Positions 27,113 through 35,281 of a stretch of DNA of 64,000 nucleotides are shown here, one piece after another. Location of the stretch: the NCBI RefSeq assembly GCF_002368195.1, contig NZ_AP018178.1, forward strand, positions 5,112,145-5,176,144, read 5' to 3'. Made by a program: the position numbers and the translations under genes. The number at the start of each line of letters is the position of its first letter. The stretch's first letter is position 1. This DNA comes from Calothrix sp. NIES-2100 (lineage in GTDB: Bacteria > Cyanobacteriota > Cyanobacteriia > Cyanobacteriales > Nostocaceae). The notes under the pieces were generated by a model that did no database searches, had not been told where the DNA came from, and saw only the letters and a program-made list of their open reading frames with translations.

Positions 27113-29383
27113 CTACTCGTCAATCTGACCAACACGACGAATATTGAGAATGTCGCTCATTTTTTTGATTTGGATAAACACTTGTTCTAGTTGTGGGCGA
27201 TCGCGTATATCTATACCCAAGTCCATTAACGCTGGTTGTCCAATCGCTGTTTTCACTTGCGCATAGCGAACATTGATCCCCTGGTCGCTTAACCGAGATA
27301 AAATATCTTTTAAAACGCCTACGCGGTCAAGTGCTTCAATCTGAATATTCACCGGGTAAGTATGAGGACGGGAACTATGTTCGGCTGCTGGGTTCCAGCG
27401 TACTGGTACTAGGCGTTCATACTCTACACTTTCGAGATTATGACACCCTTGGCGGTGAATGGAAATTCCCTTGCCGCGTGTGACTACACCAATGATCGGT
27501 TCACCAGGAATTGGGGTACAACACCCAGCCAGATGATACACCAAACCTTCTACCCCAACAATTGGCGAATCACTAGCGCGGGAAGTTGTCGGCGCTTCTC
27601 GTAAAGCTTTTGCTGCTGCTGCTGACTCTTTTGGTAGAAATGGCTGGACGACAGCAAGCGGTTGTTGGCCTTTGACTACCTCTCGCCAACGGTTCAGCAC
27701 CAAATTCAGGGTGATTTCACCGTAACCTAAACCGCCGAGTAAATCTTCCACACTATGGTAATTACATTTTTCGGCGACACTCTGCATTGCATCTGATTTC
27801 AGCAGACTATCAAAACCAGTTTTACCCAGTTCTTTTTCTAGTAATTCCCGACCACGGGCAATATTTTCTTCCCGGCGCGATCGCTTGTACCATTGTTTAA
27901 TCCGATATTTGGCGGCGGAGGTTCTGACAAAGTTCAACCAATCCAAACTGGGATGGCTGTTCTTTTGGGTCATAATTTCCACAATATCCCCATTTTGCAA
28001 TCGGGTTGATAGTGGAACCATGCGCCCATTTACTTTGGTTCCTGCACAGTGGTTTCCTACTTCTGTATGAATGCGATAAGCAAAATCTATACTAGTAGAA
28101 CCGGGACTTAAAGGGACAACATCTCCTTTCGGGGTGAAGACATAAACATCATCTTCAAATAAATTATCTTTGACGCTATCTAAATACTCTTGCGCATCTT
28201 TTAAGTCACTTTGCCATTCTAGTAACTGGCGTAACCAAGTAAATTTTTCATCTGTTGTCGTTAAATGGCTAGTGTTAGAACCACCAGTTTCTTTATATTT
28301 CCAATGAGCTGCAATTCCGTACTCCGCAATATGGTGCATTTCCATTGTGCGAATTTGCACTTCTAAAGGACGACCAGTCAGCCCAATTACGCCAGTATGT
28401 AATGATTGGTAACGGTTCGGTTTTGGTAGACCAATGTAATCTTTGAATCTACCAGGAATTGGGCGAAAGGCATCATGAACCACTGCTAAAGCACGGTAGC
28501 ATTCCTCATTAGTCTCAACAATAATCCGCAACGCTGCTAAATCATAAATTTCATGAAATTCTTTTTGCTGTCGTTGCATTTTCTGGTAAATACTATATAG
28601 GTGCTTGGGACGGCCGCTAATATCGAGGCATTTAATCCCAGCTTGTTGCAAGCGATCGCGCAAAATTGCTGTAGCCTTTGCCAATTTTTCTTCCCGCGAT
28701 GTTCTTTTTTCTGAAACATGCTGTTGAATTTGGCGAAAAGCATCTGGCTCTAAATACTTAAACGATAAATCTTCTAGTTCCCATTTTAAATGCCAGATCC
28801 CCAAACGATTTGCTAAGGGAGCAAAAATATCTCGTGTTTCTTGAGCAATACGGCGGCGTTTTTCCTCTGGCATAAATTGTAAAGTTCGCATATTATGCAA
28901 ACGGTCTGCCAACTTCACTACAATGACTCGAATATCCTGTGCCATTGCTAAAAACATCCGCCGAAAGTTTTCTGCTTGACTTTCAGTTTTACTTTTGAAA
29001 TTTATTTTAGAAAGCTTGGTAACACCTTCAACTAATTGCCTGACTTCTGCTCCAAAAAGCTCTTCTATTTGTTCAATTGTGATATCTGTATCTTCGACTA
29101 CATCATGGAGAAATCCAGCTGCTATCATAGCAGGACTACCGCCTAAATCACGCAGTAATCCAGCTACGGCGACAGGATGACAAATGTATGGTTCGCCGGA
29201 TTTCCGGTATTGTCCTTGATGCAGTTGATAAGCAAATTCAAATGCTCGACAGATTAAATTTGCATCATGATACCTTCGGTCATTTTCTGCTTCGCTGCTA
29301 CTTACCGAAGATTGGATTAAGCATTTCTTAAGCCACTCCGGAAGTGGAACATCAATTGCGGTATTGAGAACTATGGTGCTCAT
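27113..29383 (-). CDS. Bifunctional (p)ppGpp synthetase/hydrolase, Rel/SpoT type
   Basis: A 756-residue stringent-response enzyme that makes and degrades (p)ppGpp. Order: HD hydrolase domain (about 35-190) with GEPYICHPVAVAG and FLHDVVEDTD, so hydrolysis is likely intact; synthetase domain (about 245-370) with GRFKDYIGLPKPNRYQSLHT and EVQIRTMEMHHIAEYGIAAHW; TGS domain (about 405-470, VYVFTPKGDVVPLSPGSTSIDFAY); helical and zinc-finger-like regions with LAGCCTPIPGEPIIG; C-terminal ACT domain (about 680-750). Cyanobacteria usually have one such gene. It is divergent from the small PatD-like gene, with a hairpin between. ATG 29383 fits the family start. Confidence 0.96.
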   Translation of the reverse strand: MSTIVLNTAIDVPLPEWLKKCLIQSSVSSSEAENDRRYHDANLICRAFEFAYQLHQGQYRKSGEPYICHPVAVAGLLRDLGGSPAMIAAGFLHDVVEDTDITIEQIEELFGAEVRQLVEGVTKLSKINFKSKTESQAENFRRMFLAMAQDIRVIVVKLADRLHNMRTLQFMPEEKRRRIAQETRDIFAPLANRLGIWHLKWELEDLSFKYLEPDAFRQIQQHVSEKRTSREEKLAKATAILRDRLQQAGIKCLDISGRPKHLYSIYQKMQRQQKEFHEIYDLAALRIIVETNEECYRALAVVHDAFRPIPGRFKDYIGLPKPNRYQSLHTGVIGLTGRPLEVQIRTMEMHHIAEYGIAAHWKYKETGGSNTSHLTTTDEKFTWLRQLLEWQSDLKDAQEYLDSVKDNLFEDDVYVFTPKGDVVPLSPGSTSIDFAYRIHTEVGNHCAGTKVNGRMVPLSTRLQNGDIVEIMTQKNSHPSLDWLNFVRTSAAKYRIKQWYKRSRREENIARGRELLEKELGKTGFDSLLKSDAMQSVAEKCNYHSVEDLLGGLGYGEITLNLVLNRWREVVKGQQPLAVVQPFLPKESAAAAKALREAPTTSRASDSPIVGVEGLVYHLAGCCTPIPGEPIIGVVTRGKGISIHRQGCHNLESVEYERLVPVRWNPAAEHSSRPHTYPVNIQIEALDRVGVLKDILSRLSDQGINVRYAQVKTAIGQPALMDLGIDIRDRPQLEQVFIQIKKMSDILNIRRVGQIDE

Positions 29384-29573
29384 ACAAAGGGGACTAGAGG
29401 TGATCTGTGGATAAGTTCAAATATGGACAAAAATCACAGCATCGCCGATAGCAAATGCTGTTGCCCAAAGGCTAGTTAATCAAGTCAGATGAATTTGATG
29501 CCTGTATTGCCTATGGTAATCATCCAGTGCTTGTTTCTCGGTTCATCATCCCAAAAATATATTGCTGGCAAAT

Positions 29574-29601
29574 GAAGCCTCAAAGCATGATTTGAGGCTT
29601 C
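29574..29601. repeat. 11-bp perfect stem in a divergent promoter region
   Basis: GAAGCCTCAAA and TTTGAGGCTTC enclose a 6-base loop. The hairpin sits between the rel start (29383) and the next gene's start (29680), so it would be in one of the 5' leaders rather than at a 3' end. Confidence 0.65.
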
Positions 29602-29679
29602 TAGTTCTAAAAAGAGCTTAAGAAAGTTTATTGTAGAAAAAAAATTGCTTGACATTAATACTATCTTAACTAGCACTGG

Positions 29680-30033
29680 ATGTCTCTAAATACAGATAAA
29701 TATCAGGTATTGGCTAGCTTTCTAGAGGAATTCCGCTCTGATGCTACAAACACCCAACTTGATGGCAATCAACTGCGACAGCGTTTAGCCTCCTTAAAAC
29801 AATTGTTTGTACAGCAGATTGTACCTTTAACTGAGGCAGACTCGCGGGAGCAGTCTTATCGGACAGAGATGAGTAAGCAGCTGCGGCTGTTGGAAATTGA
29901 CGTTATGTTTTTCCAAGGTGCAAGGCAGGTATCAACTGCACAAGCTAGGCTGCAAACAATTAGCGATCGCTTGACGACTCTCATCCGATATTGTGATGCT
30001 ATCCTGCGACGAGAAGAAATGGGGGAACAATAA
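29680..30033 (+). CDS. Small conserved helical protein, possibly PatD-like
   Basis: A 117-residue, all-helical, soluble protein without signal peptide or membrane segment. The most family-like block is QLRLLEIDVMFFQGARQ (about 67-83), followed by RLQTISDRLTTLIRYCDAIL. The size and this block fit what I recall of PatD, a heterocyst-frequency protein reported to interact with FtsZ in Anabaena, but I cannot confirm this by alignment. Its position divergent from rel is also suggestive, because stringent signalling affects heterocyst formation. ATG start; no strong ribosome binding site. Treat the name as tentative. Confidence 0.6.
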   Translation: MSLNTDKYQVLASFLEEFRSDATNTQLDGNQLRQRLASLKQLFVQQIVPLTEADSREQSYRTEMSKQLRLLEIDVMFFQGARQVSTAQARLQTISDRLTTLIRYCDAILRREEMGEQ

Positions 30034-30385
30034 TTATTAATCCCTTGTTTCTGTGTTTCTTTATCATCCCACCTAAATCTGATTGTTGACAGCTATTTTC
30101 GCAACAAGTTCTACAATCATTTATCTTCTAGCTGAACTTGTGCGATCCCAACGCTTCCCTTGGCAGAGTCCCGAATGAGAACAGCGGCAAAAATTACCCA
30201 AAATTTTGATCCCCAAAGATATGATTTTCTGATGCTCAAAATCGGAAATTCTTATGCGCAAAGGTTTTAATCAATTGCACACCTCACTCAAAAAAACTTC
30301 TTTGGGCAGATAATATTTTTCTCTGTTCAGAGATATTATATAAAACTAAATTTTATTGGACTTTCGCAAAAAACCTCTCCAACTC
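30034..30385. other. Intergenic region with a MITE end
   Basis: No gene is seen in these 352 bp. The last part (30358-30379) matches the left end of the inverted-repeat element at 885-990, right next to the TetR stop codon. Confidence 0.5.
30358..30379. mobile_element. Solo MITE end next to the TetR stop codon
   Basis: The 22 bases starting GGACTTTCGCAAAAAACC differ at one position from 886-907, the left end of the 885-990 element. The matching right end is absent, so this is a remnant or a rearranged copy abutting the 3' end of the TetR gene. Confidence 0.55.
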
Positions 30386-30985
30386 TTATTCTTCTTGATG
30401 GCCAATACCTTGAAGTAAAAGCTGAGTAATCCGGCGCATATAGGTTTCTACCGGCTCATCTGTGGGTTTAAATATAATTGCGTAATATAGCGACCCACTC
30501 AGCAGATCAAAGATCAGATCGACATCGGCATTTTCCTGAATTTCTCCTCTAGACTTTGCTCTTTGCAGGACTATGGCAAAGGCCTCACGGCGGGGCATAG
30601 TGTATTTTGTCCAATAAACTTGGGCAAATTGAGGATTGCTAGATGCGGTGCTGATAATTAAGGCGAGTGTTTGACGACCAAGGGGACTGAGGATTTTTTT
30701 CGCCGCATTCTCGATCGCAATATCCATATCTCCCCAGAAACTTCCTGTATCAGGGATCGTTAAATCCGCCCTGAGACTTTCAATCGCATCTGCAACTAGT
30801 TCTTCTTTAGAAGAATAACGGCGATAGATGGTAGTTTTGCCAACTCCAGCGCGAGAGGCGATCGCTTCTATACTCATACTTTGATATCCCACCTCTGCCA
30901 GTAAATCCAAGGTTGCTTGGAGAATAGCCTGGTCAGCATGGGTGCTACGTGGTCGTCCAGTAGGGCTATTTATCTGCTTACTCAT
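30386..30985 (-). CDS. TetR-family repressor, likely of the adjacent MFS pump
   Basis: A 199-residue TetR-type regulator. The N-terminal helix-turn-helix (about 10-55) is classic: ATLDLLAEVGYQSMSIEAIA, SRAGVGKTTIYRRYSSKEEL. The C-terminal ligand domain (about 70-195) is the TetR_C type seen with efflux genes, including LIISTASSNPQFAQVYW. It is divergent from a DHA2 drug pump, and the gap holds a 19-bp palindrome overlapping this gene's promoter, so autoregulation and control of the pump are likely. I prefer ATG 30985 (MSKQ), with a purine-rich leader, over ATG 31012. The 3' end abuts a MITE remnant. Confidence 0.93.
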   Translation of the reverse strand: MSKQINSPTGRPRSTHADQAILQATLDLLAEVGYQSMSIEAIASRAGVGKTTIYRRYSSKEELVADAIESLRADLTIPDTGSFWGDMDIAIENAAKKILSPLGRQTLALIISTASSNPQFAQVYWTKYTMPRREAFAIVLQRAKSRGEIQENADVDLIFDLLSGSLYYAIIFKPTDEPVETYMRRITQLLLQGIGHQEE

Positions 30986-31059
30986 AAACGCATCTTCTCT
31001 CAGCAATAACATCTTGGCAATTTAACGCCCAGTTTCTTAACCTTCAGTGCCCTTGACTA

Positions 31060-31065
31060 ATTATA
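31060..31065 (-). promoter_or_regulatory. -10 element of the TetR gene
   Basis: A perfect TATAAT on the minus strand, 75 bp upstream of the ATG at 30985. The matching -35 region, 17 bases further up, falls inside the palindromic operator. Confidence 0.55.
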
Positions 31066-31069
31066 TACG

Positions 31070-31088
31070 ATACGCTACCGTAGCGTAT
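31070..31088. promoter_or_regulatory. TetR operator, 19-bp palindrome
   Basis: ATACGCTAC, one central base, GTAGCGTAT: nine-base perfect arms. It lies between the divergent TetR and MFS genes and overlaps the spacer and -35 region of the TetR promoter. Position and symmetry fit a TetR dimer site. Confidence 0.8.
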
Positions 31089-31136
31089 GGGTAAGAGAGG
31101 GGACAAGAAGGACAAGGAACCAGAGAAGAAATAACT

Positions 31137-31186
31137 TATGCCCAATGCCCAATGCCCAATGACAAATGACAAATGACAAATGACAA
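31137..31186. repeat. Heptamer tandem repeats spanning the MFS start codon
   Basis: Copies of AATGCCC are followed by copies of AAATGAC; the last unit supplies the ATG at 31180. These are short tandemly repeated repetitive sequences of the kind known in heterocystous cyanobacteria. Confidence 0.85.
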
Positions 31187-32754
31187 CTCATGTAAATCAA
31201 GGTGGTTATATTCAGGGGCCGCTGAAATGGGCGATCGCCTTTTCTGCTGCCCTAGGCGCAATTCTAGAGGTAATTGATACCAGCATTGTCAACGTGGCGC
31301 TGACCTCGATGCAAGCCAGCCTAGGGGCAACTGTGAGTGAAATTGCCTGGGTAGTTACCGGATATGCGATCGCTAACGTTGTTTTAATTCCCTTATCTGC
31401 TTGGTTGGGAGATTACTTTGGTAAAAAAACCTATTTTATTTTTTCGCTGATTGGCTTCACCATCGCCTCAGTCATCTGTGGGCTATCAATTAATCTCCCA
31501 ATGCTGATTATTTCCCGTATCGCCCAAGGATTATTTGGTGGGGGACTACTAGCCAAAGCCCAAGCCATTTTATTTGAAACCTTTCCTCCTGCTGAACAAG
31601 GTTTAGCCCAAGCAGTCTTTGGGGTAGGAGTAATTTCCGGCCCAGCAATTGGCCCAACTTTAGGCGGCTACCTCACCGACGCTTTAGGTTGGCGCTGGAT
31701 TTTCTTTATTAATATTCCTTTTGGGATCTTGGCTGTGGTGATGTGTTGGATGTTCTTACCCAAAGATAAAGACAAAAGTCGGACACAAAGCCAAGCTGTC
31801 GATTGGTTGGGGATCGGGTTTTTGGTAATTGCGATTGGCTGTATGCAGACTTTCTTAGAAGAAGGGGAAAAAGAAGACTGGTTTTCTTCTGGCTTCATCA
31901 CCAGTTTAGCGATCGCCAGCGTTGTCGGATTGGTACTGTTTATTTGGCAAGAATTGAAAACGCCTCATCCTGCTGTCGATTTAAGAGTATTACATCACCG
32001 TTCCTTAGCTGCGGGGAGTGTTTTATCTGCGATCGTCGGGATGGGATTGTATGGCGCACTATTTGCTGTGCCGATTTTTGCTCAGAGTATTCTGCACTTT
32101 ACCGCCAGCCAGACAGGACTTTTACTCGCCCCTGGTGCTTTAGCTTCAGCAATTGTCATGGTGATGTTAGGTAAATTGTCCACCAAAATCGATGCCAGAA
32201 TTTTAATTGCGATCGGTGGTGTGGGAACAGCTATGGTGATGTTTGATTTATCAAAACTCACTTCCCAAACTGGAGCCGACGATTTATTTTGGCCTTTGGT
32301 ATGGCGTGGGGCTTTTACCGTACTCATGTTTTTACCTCTGAGTCTAGCAACATTGGGATCGCTGCCCAAAAAAGATATTTCAGCAGGCTCAGGCTTTTAC
32401 AACCTCACCCGACAATTGGGTGGTAGCGTTGGTATTGCTATTCTCACTACCTTACTGGACAAACGCGAAGCTTTTCATCGAGCTATGTTGTTAACAAACC
32501 TTAGCCCTTATAATCCAGAAACAACTCAGCGTCTTGAGTTACTAATTGGGGCGATGCAAAGCCAAGGTATGGACGCAACCACAGCACAGCAACAAGCACT
32601 AGCTATACTCAGTCAAACAGTAAATGTCCAAGCAGCAGTTTTATCTTTTGCAGATATATTTCGAGTAGTGGGTGTAGCGTTTCTTTGCTCATTGCCTTTG
32701 TTGCTGTTTTTAGGTAAAGGTGGAGCAGGAGCAAAAGCACCAGTGGGTCATTAA
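31180..32754 (+). CDS. DHA2-family MFS multidrug efflux protein (EmrB/QacA-like)
   Basis: A 524-residue, 14-helix major facilitator transporter exporting drugs or other hydrophobic compounds by proton antiport. Seen: helix 1 with motif D1 (LEVIDTSIVNVAL), motif A in loop 2-3 (LGDYFGKKTYFI), RIAQGLFGGGLLAKAQAI, antiporter motif C (GVISGPAIGPTLGGYL) and GWRWIFFINIPFGI. All are typical of EmrB-type pumps; no EmrA-like adaptor is adjacent, so it may act alone. The divergent TetR gene and operator suggest inducible expression. The ATG at 31180 lies inside a heptamer repeat with no good ribosome binding site. Confidence 0.93.
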   Translation: MTTHVNQGGYIQGPLKWAIAFSAALGAILEVIDTSIVNVALTSMQASLGATVSEIAWVVTGYAIANVVLIPLSAWLGDYFGKKTYFIFSLIGFTIASVICGLSINLPMLIISRIAQGLFGGGLLAKAQAILFETFPPAEQGLAQAVFGVGVISGPAIGPTLGGYLTDALGWRWIFFINIPFGILAVVMCWMFLPKDKDKSRTQSQAVDWLGIGFLVIAIGCMQTFLEEGEKEDWFSSGFITSLAIASVVGLVLFIWQELKTPHPAVDLRVLHHRSLAAGSVLSAIVGMGLYGALFAVPIFAQSILHFTASQTGLLLAPGALASAIVMVMLGKLSTKIDARILIAIGGVGTAMVMFDLSKLTSQTGADDLFWPLVWRGAFTVLMFLPLSLATLGSLPKKDISAGSGFYNLTRQLGGSVGIAILTTLLDKREAFHRAMLLTNLSPYNPETTQRLELLIGAMQSQGMDATTAQQQALAILSQTVNVQAAVLSFADIFRVVGVAFLCSLPLLLFLGKGGAGAKAPVGH

Positions 32755-32787
32755 GAGGATGTTTGAAAAGTTTTGAAAGGTTACATT

Positions 32788-32881
32788 TTAGGTCAATCGC
32801 CTCACCATGATCCGAATCATGGCAAGGTAGATGAACGTCTTTGATGTTTCCAGCAATAAGCGTGTTCGTAGGTCTCCACAA
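32788..32881 (-). pseudogene. Remnant of an IS5-like transposase C-terminus
   Basis: The minus strand encodes ETSKTFIYLAMIRIMVRRLT and a stop (32788-32790). That segment closely resembles the last residues of cyanobacterial IS5-family transposases (...SSETFIY.AMIR.M..RL.). Nothing of the DDE core remains. AAGAGGATGTTTGAAAAG, which starts at the MFS stop codon, may be the insertion sequence end. Confidence 0.6.
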
Positions 32882-32963
32882 AATTCCTAAGAAGCTTATA
32901 GAATGTACATTCTCCGGACGGAAAAACTCCTATCCAAACCTCAGCCTAATGCACCAATATCTA

Positions 32964-33659
32964 CTACTCATAGTTTTTTGCAGGTACTCTAAAAGCTGCA
33001 TATTTCCATTCATCACCCTCTAAATATTCAATTTTAAATTCCCCTTTAGTTACTAAATTCATATCTTGAAGTTTTACTATTCCATTTTCTCCTAAGACAA
33101 CGCATTCTGAATTAACAGTGGCATTTGGGCTGGGATTTATACTTATTTGATTGATGATTTTACGCTGTAATTCTTGATATTGTTGTTCTGTGATCAATTT
33201 AGAATCGTATAGTCTTTTAATTTCTCTTAGTTGGTTTTCTATATTTGGACTCCCTTGGGTTTGTGTATTATCTATTTGGCAAGAATCTGGTTTAAAGGCT
33301 ATTTTTCTCACAGGATGATCCCACCACTTAGAAAACTGAGTTAACCAATTAGTAGTTCTGGTTGTATGTATGACTCTTACTTGATTATCACTAATTTCTA
33401 AACGAACCCAATCAGTAGACCTTTTTTGTATCAAACCCCCAAATCCCCAAGTGATAACGCTACCTACTGAAACACCACTATCGGCTAGACGAAGTTTAAT
33501 CACTTTTGGTGGTATAGCTTGTACTATTTTCCCTGGTGTCTGATTTAGAGAACTAATATCATTAGCAATCAAACTACTATTTTTTTCTATGGCAGAGGAT
33601 GGATTTAGTGCTATAGAATTAGCCAACAATACTGCTGATATGAAAATTTTTACTTTCAT
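32964..33659 (-). CDS. Exported protein with a SHOCT-like helical segment
   Basis: A 231-residue protein of unknown function. A signal peptide is likely (MKVKIFISAVLLANSIALNP, cut near 22). The next 110 residues form a beta-rich domain (KVIKLRLADSGVSVGSVITW, WVRLEISDNQVRVIHTTRTTNW). Near 140-175 there is a short two-helix segment (QLREIKRLYDSKLITEQQYQ) with the pattern of a SHOCT motif, usually an oligomerisation or membrane-associated element. The C-terminal part has another small beta region and a cysteine pair candidate (C127, C184). The gene is alone and lies beside an IS remnant. Confidence 0.75.
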   Translation of the reverse strand: MKVKIFISAVLLANSIALNPSSAIEKNSSLIANDISSLNQTPGKIVQAIPPKVIKLRLADSGVSVGSVITWGFGGLIQKRSTDWVRLEISDNQVRVIHTTRTTNWLTQFSKWWDHPVRKIAFKPDSCQIDNTQTQGSPNIENQLREIKRLYDSKLITEQQYQELQRKIINQISINPSPNATVNSECVVLGENGIVKLQDMNLVTKGEFKIEYLEGDEWKYAAFRVPAKNYE

Positions 33660-33736
33660 TATTTATTAATGTGTTTTAGTTTGCATGATTTATACTTTTA
33701 AGAAGTTTACAATATACCAGTAAAATCAGCAACAAG

Positions 33737-33790
33737 GGGTAAAGGTTGCAGCTGTCACCAGCCGCGAGGCGACGGCTGCAACCTTTACCC
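33737..33790. repeat. 16-bp perfect-stem hairpin
   Basis: GGGTAAAGGTTGCAGC and its exact complement enclose a 22-base GC-rich loop. It lies between the 3' end of the LysR gene and the start of the exported protein gene. There is no T tract, so it is more likely an inserted palindromic element. Confidence 0.7.
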
Positions 33791-33923
33791 AGAATTAATT
33801 ACATCAAAATTGTTGAAATTTTTATGCCACATCAAGTTCTAAACGTTCGTTCAGATCCAACCTAAAAATCAGGCTTTGAGCTTCATTAACGAGGCTTTGT
33901 TACTCGTGAATGAGCTTTTGATA

Positions 33924-34820
33924 TTATAAATAAGCGGATTTAGCCAGACTATAAAAGTCAAATTTATTCAGCATTTCTAAAAACGTGAATACCGCCGGAA
34001 TCTGAAGACCATTAGCTAAAATCGCAACTCCCATGACTCTTTCTAGGGGTGTTGGTAAACTATATACTTGGACATTGTGCGGAATCGGTACAGCTGCTAG
34101 CTGGGGAATAATAGCAGCTCTTAGTCCCTGATTTACCAGGCTGACAATAGTAGAGTCTTCCTGAATATCACTAATAGTATGAATGAAATTTGCTACAACC
34201 TTCATGTGGCTGTGGAGATTGCGTCCGCAGGGTAAACAAGACAGCAAAACTGGTGAATAGACAGCTATGTCTTCCCAAGTAATTTTCGGAGTGCTAACTT
34301 TGGCGGTTGGTGGTAGCAAAGCCACATACTCATCTCTAATAATTTCCCATACTTCAAACTCATCACTAGTCGGTAAATAAGTCACCCCAATATCAGCCCG
34401 TCCTTCGCGCAAACAATGTTCTACCTCCAGGTAAGAAAGACACTCGATGATTGTTACAGCCACTTCTGGGAATTGATCGTGAAACTGAGCGATCGCTTTT
34501 GGTAATAAATGAGTAGCAACACTGCGAAAAGCTGCAACCCGCACATGTCCACCATGTAACCCTTTATACATATTCGCTTCCTGTTGCATCATCTCTAGAT
34601 GTTGCAATGACTGACGGGCATGGTATAAAATGCGCTCTCCCGCAGGTGTGAGTACCGCACCATGACGACCTCTCGTAAATAAGGGGACACCCAATTCTGC
34701 TTCTAAGGTGGCGATCGCATGGCTAATTGCTGGTTGTGAAAGTTGCAATTCCAAAGCTGCCTCACTAAAGTTACCACAATCTGCTACAGCAACTACGGCT
34801 CGAAGTTGGGAGAGTTTCAT
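33924..34820 (-). CDS. LysR-family transcriptional regulator
   Basis: A 298-residue LysR-type regulator. The winged helix-turn-helix is at the N-terminus (LRAVVAVADCGNFSEAALEL, SQPAISHAIATLEAELGVPLF), followed by the linker helix and a periplasmic-binding-fold effector domain starting near 90 (GHVRVAAFRSVATHLLPKAI). The metabolite sensed cannot be told. It is divergent from a small protein gene and a GST gene at 34998-35935, separated by 177 bp, the usual layout for LysR control of a neighbouring operon, so these two genes are the most likely targets. ATG 34820 is well supported. Confidence 0.93.
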   Translation of the reverse strand: MKLSQLRAVVAVADCGNFSEAALELQLSQPAISHAIATLEAELGVPLFTRGRHGAVLTPAGERILYHARQSLQHLEMMQQEANMYKGLHGGHVRVAAFRSVATHLLPKAIAQFHDQFPEVAVTIIECLSYLEVEHCLREGRADIGVTYLPTSDEFEVWEIIRDEYVALLPPTAKVSTPKITWEDIAVYSPVLLSCLPCGRNLHSHMKVVANFIHTISDIQEDSTIVSLVNQGLRAAIIPQLAAVPIPHNVQVYSLPTPLERVMGVAILANGLQIPAVFTFLEMLNKFDFYSLAKSAYL

Positions 34821-34997
34821 GGCGAATTGAAAAGATAAGAGTGAGAAAAATCCTGACTCAATTGTGTCAAAAATATTCTATTCGGATTTTTGATATCTAT
34901 AAATGGCATTTATAGAAACTATACAAGCCATGTTTTGATTATTCACTCAAGGGTTGTTACAGTTTTGTTGTAATGAGCATCTATCGGAAATAATGCT

Positions 34998-35273
34998 ATG
35001 AGAAATGATATTAGATGCATGCAACCCGAAGAGATAAAAATAACTTCTAAAACTAGTAATATCCTCGCGTCAATCGGGCAAGCATTGCATGGTTTATGGG
35101 ACAATACCGTAAAAACACTACTAGCAGACCCTCAAGAATTACAAGTTATCCAAAAAGTAGACCGACACGGTAATATCTATTGGCAAGCTTACGATCCTGT
35201 AACCGGAAAGTCCTACGCTTCCGGTTCAGAAGTTGATGTAACTATGTGGATTGAGCAGCTTTACAGACAGTAA
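34998..35273 (+). CDS. Small conserved hypothetical protein
   Basis: A 91-residue protein that I do not recognise. The C-terminal half is the most protein-like: VIQKVDRHGNIYWQAYDPVTG, then an SYASGSEVDVTMWIEQLYRQ end, a strand-turn-strand pattern with aromatic residues. The N-terminal third is variable-looking and an inner ATG (MQPEEI, residue 8) is a possible start. It has no signal peptide or membrane segment. It is followed after eight bases by the GST gene, so the two are probably co-transcribed, and divergent from a LysR gene. Confidence 0.7.
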   Translation: MRNDIRCMQPEEIKITSKTSNILASIGQALHGLWDNTVKTLLADPQELQVIQKVDRHGNIYWQAYDPVTGKSYASGSEVDVTMWIEQLYRQ

Positions 35274-35281
35274 AAATCAAC

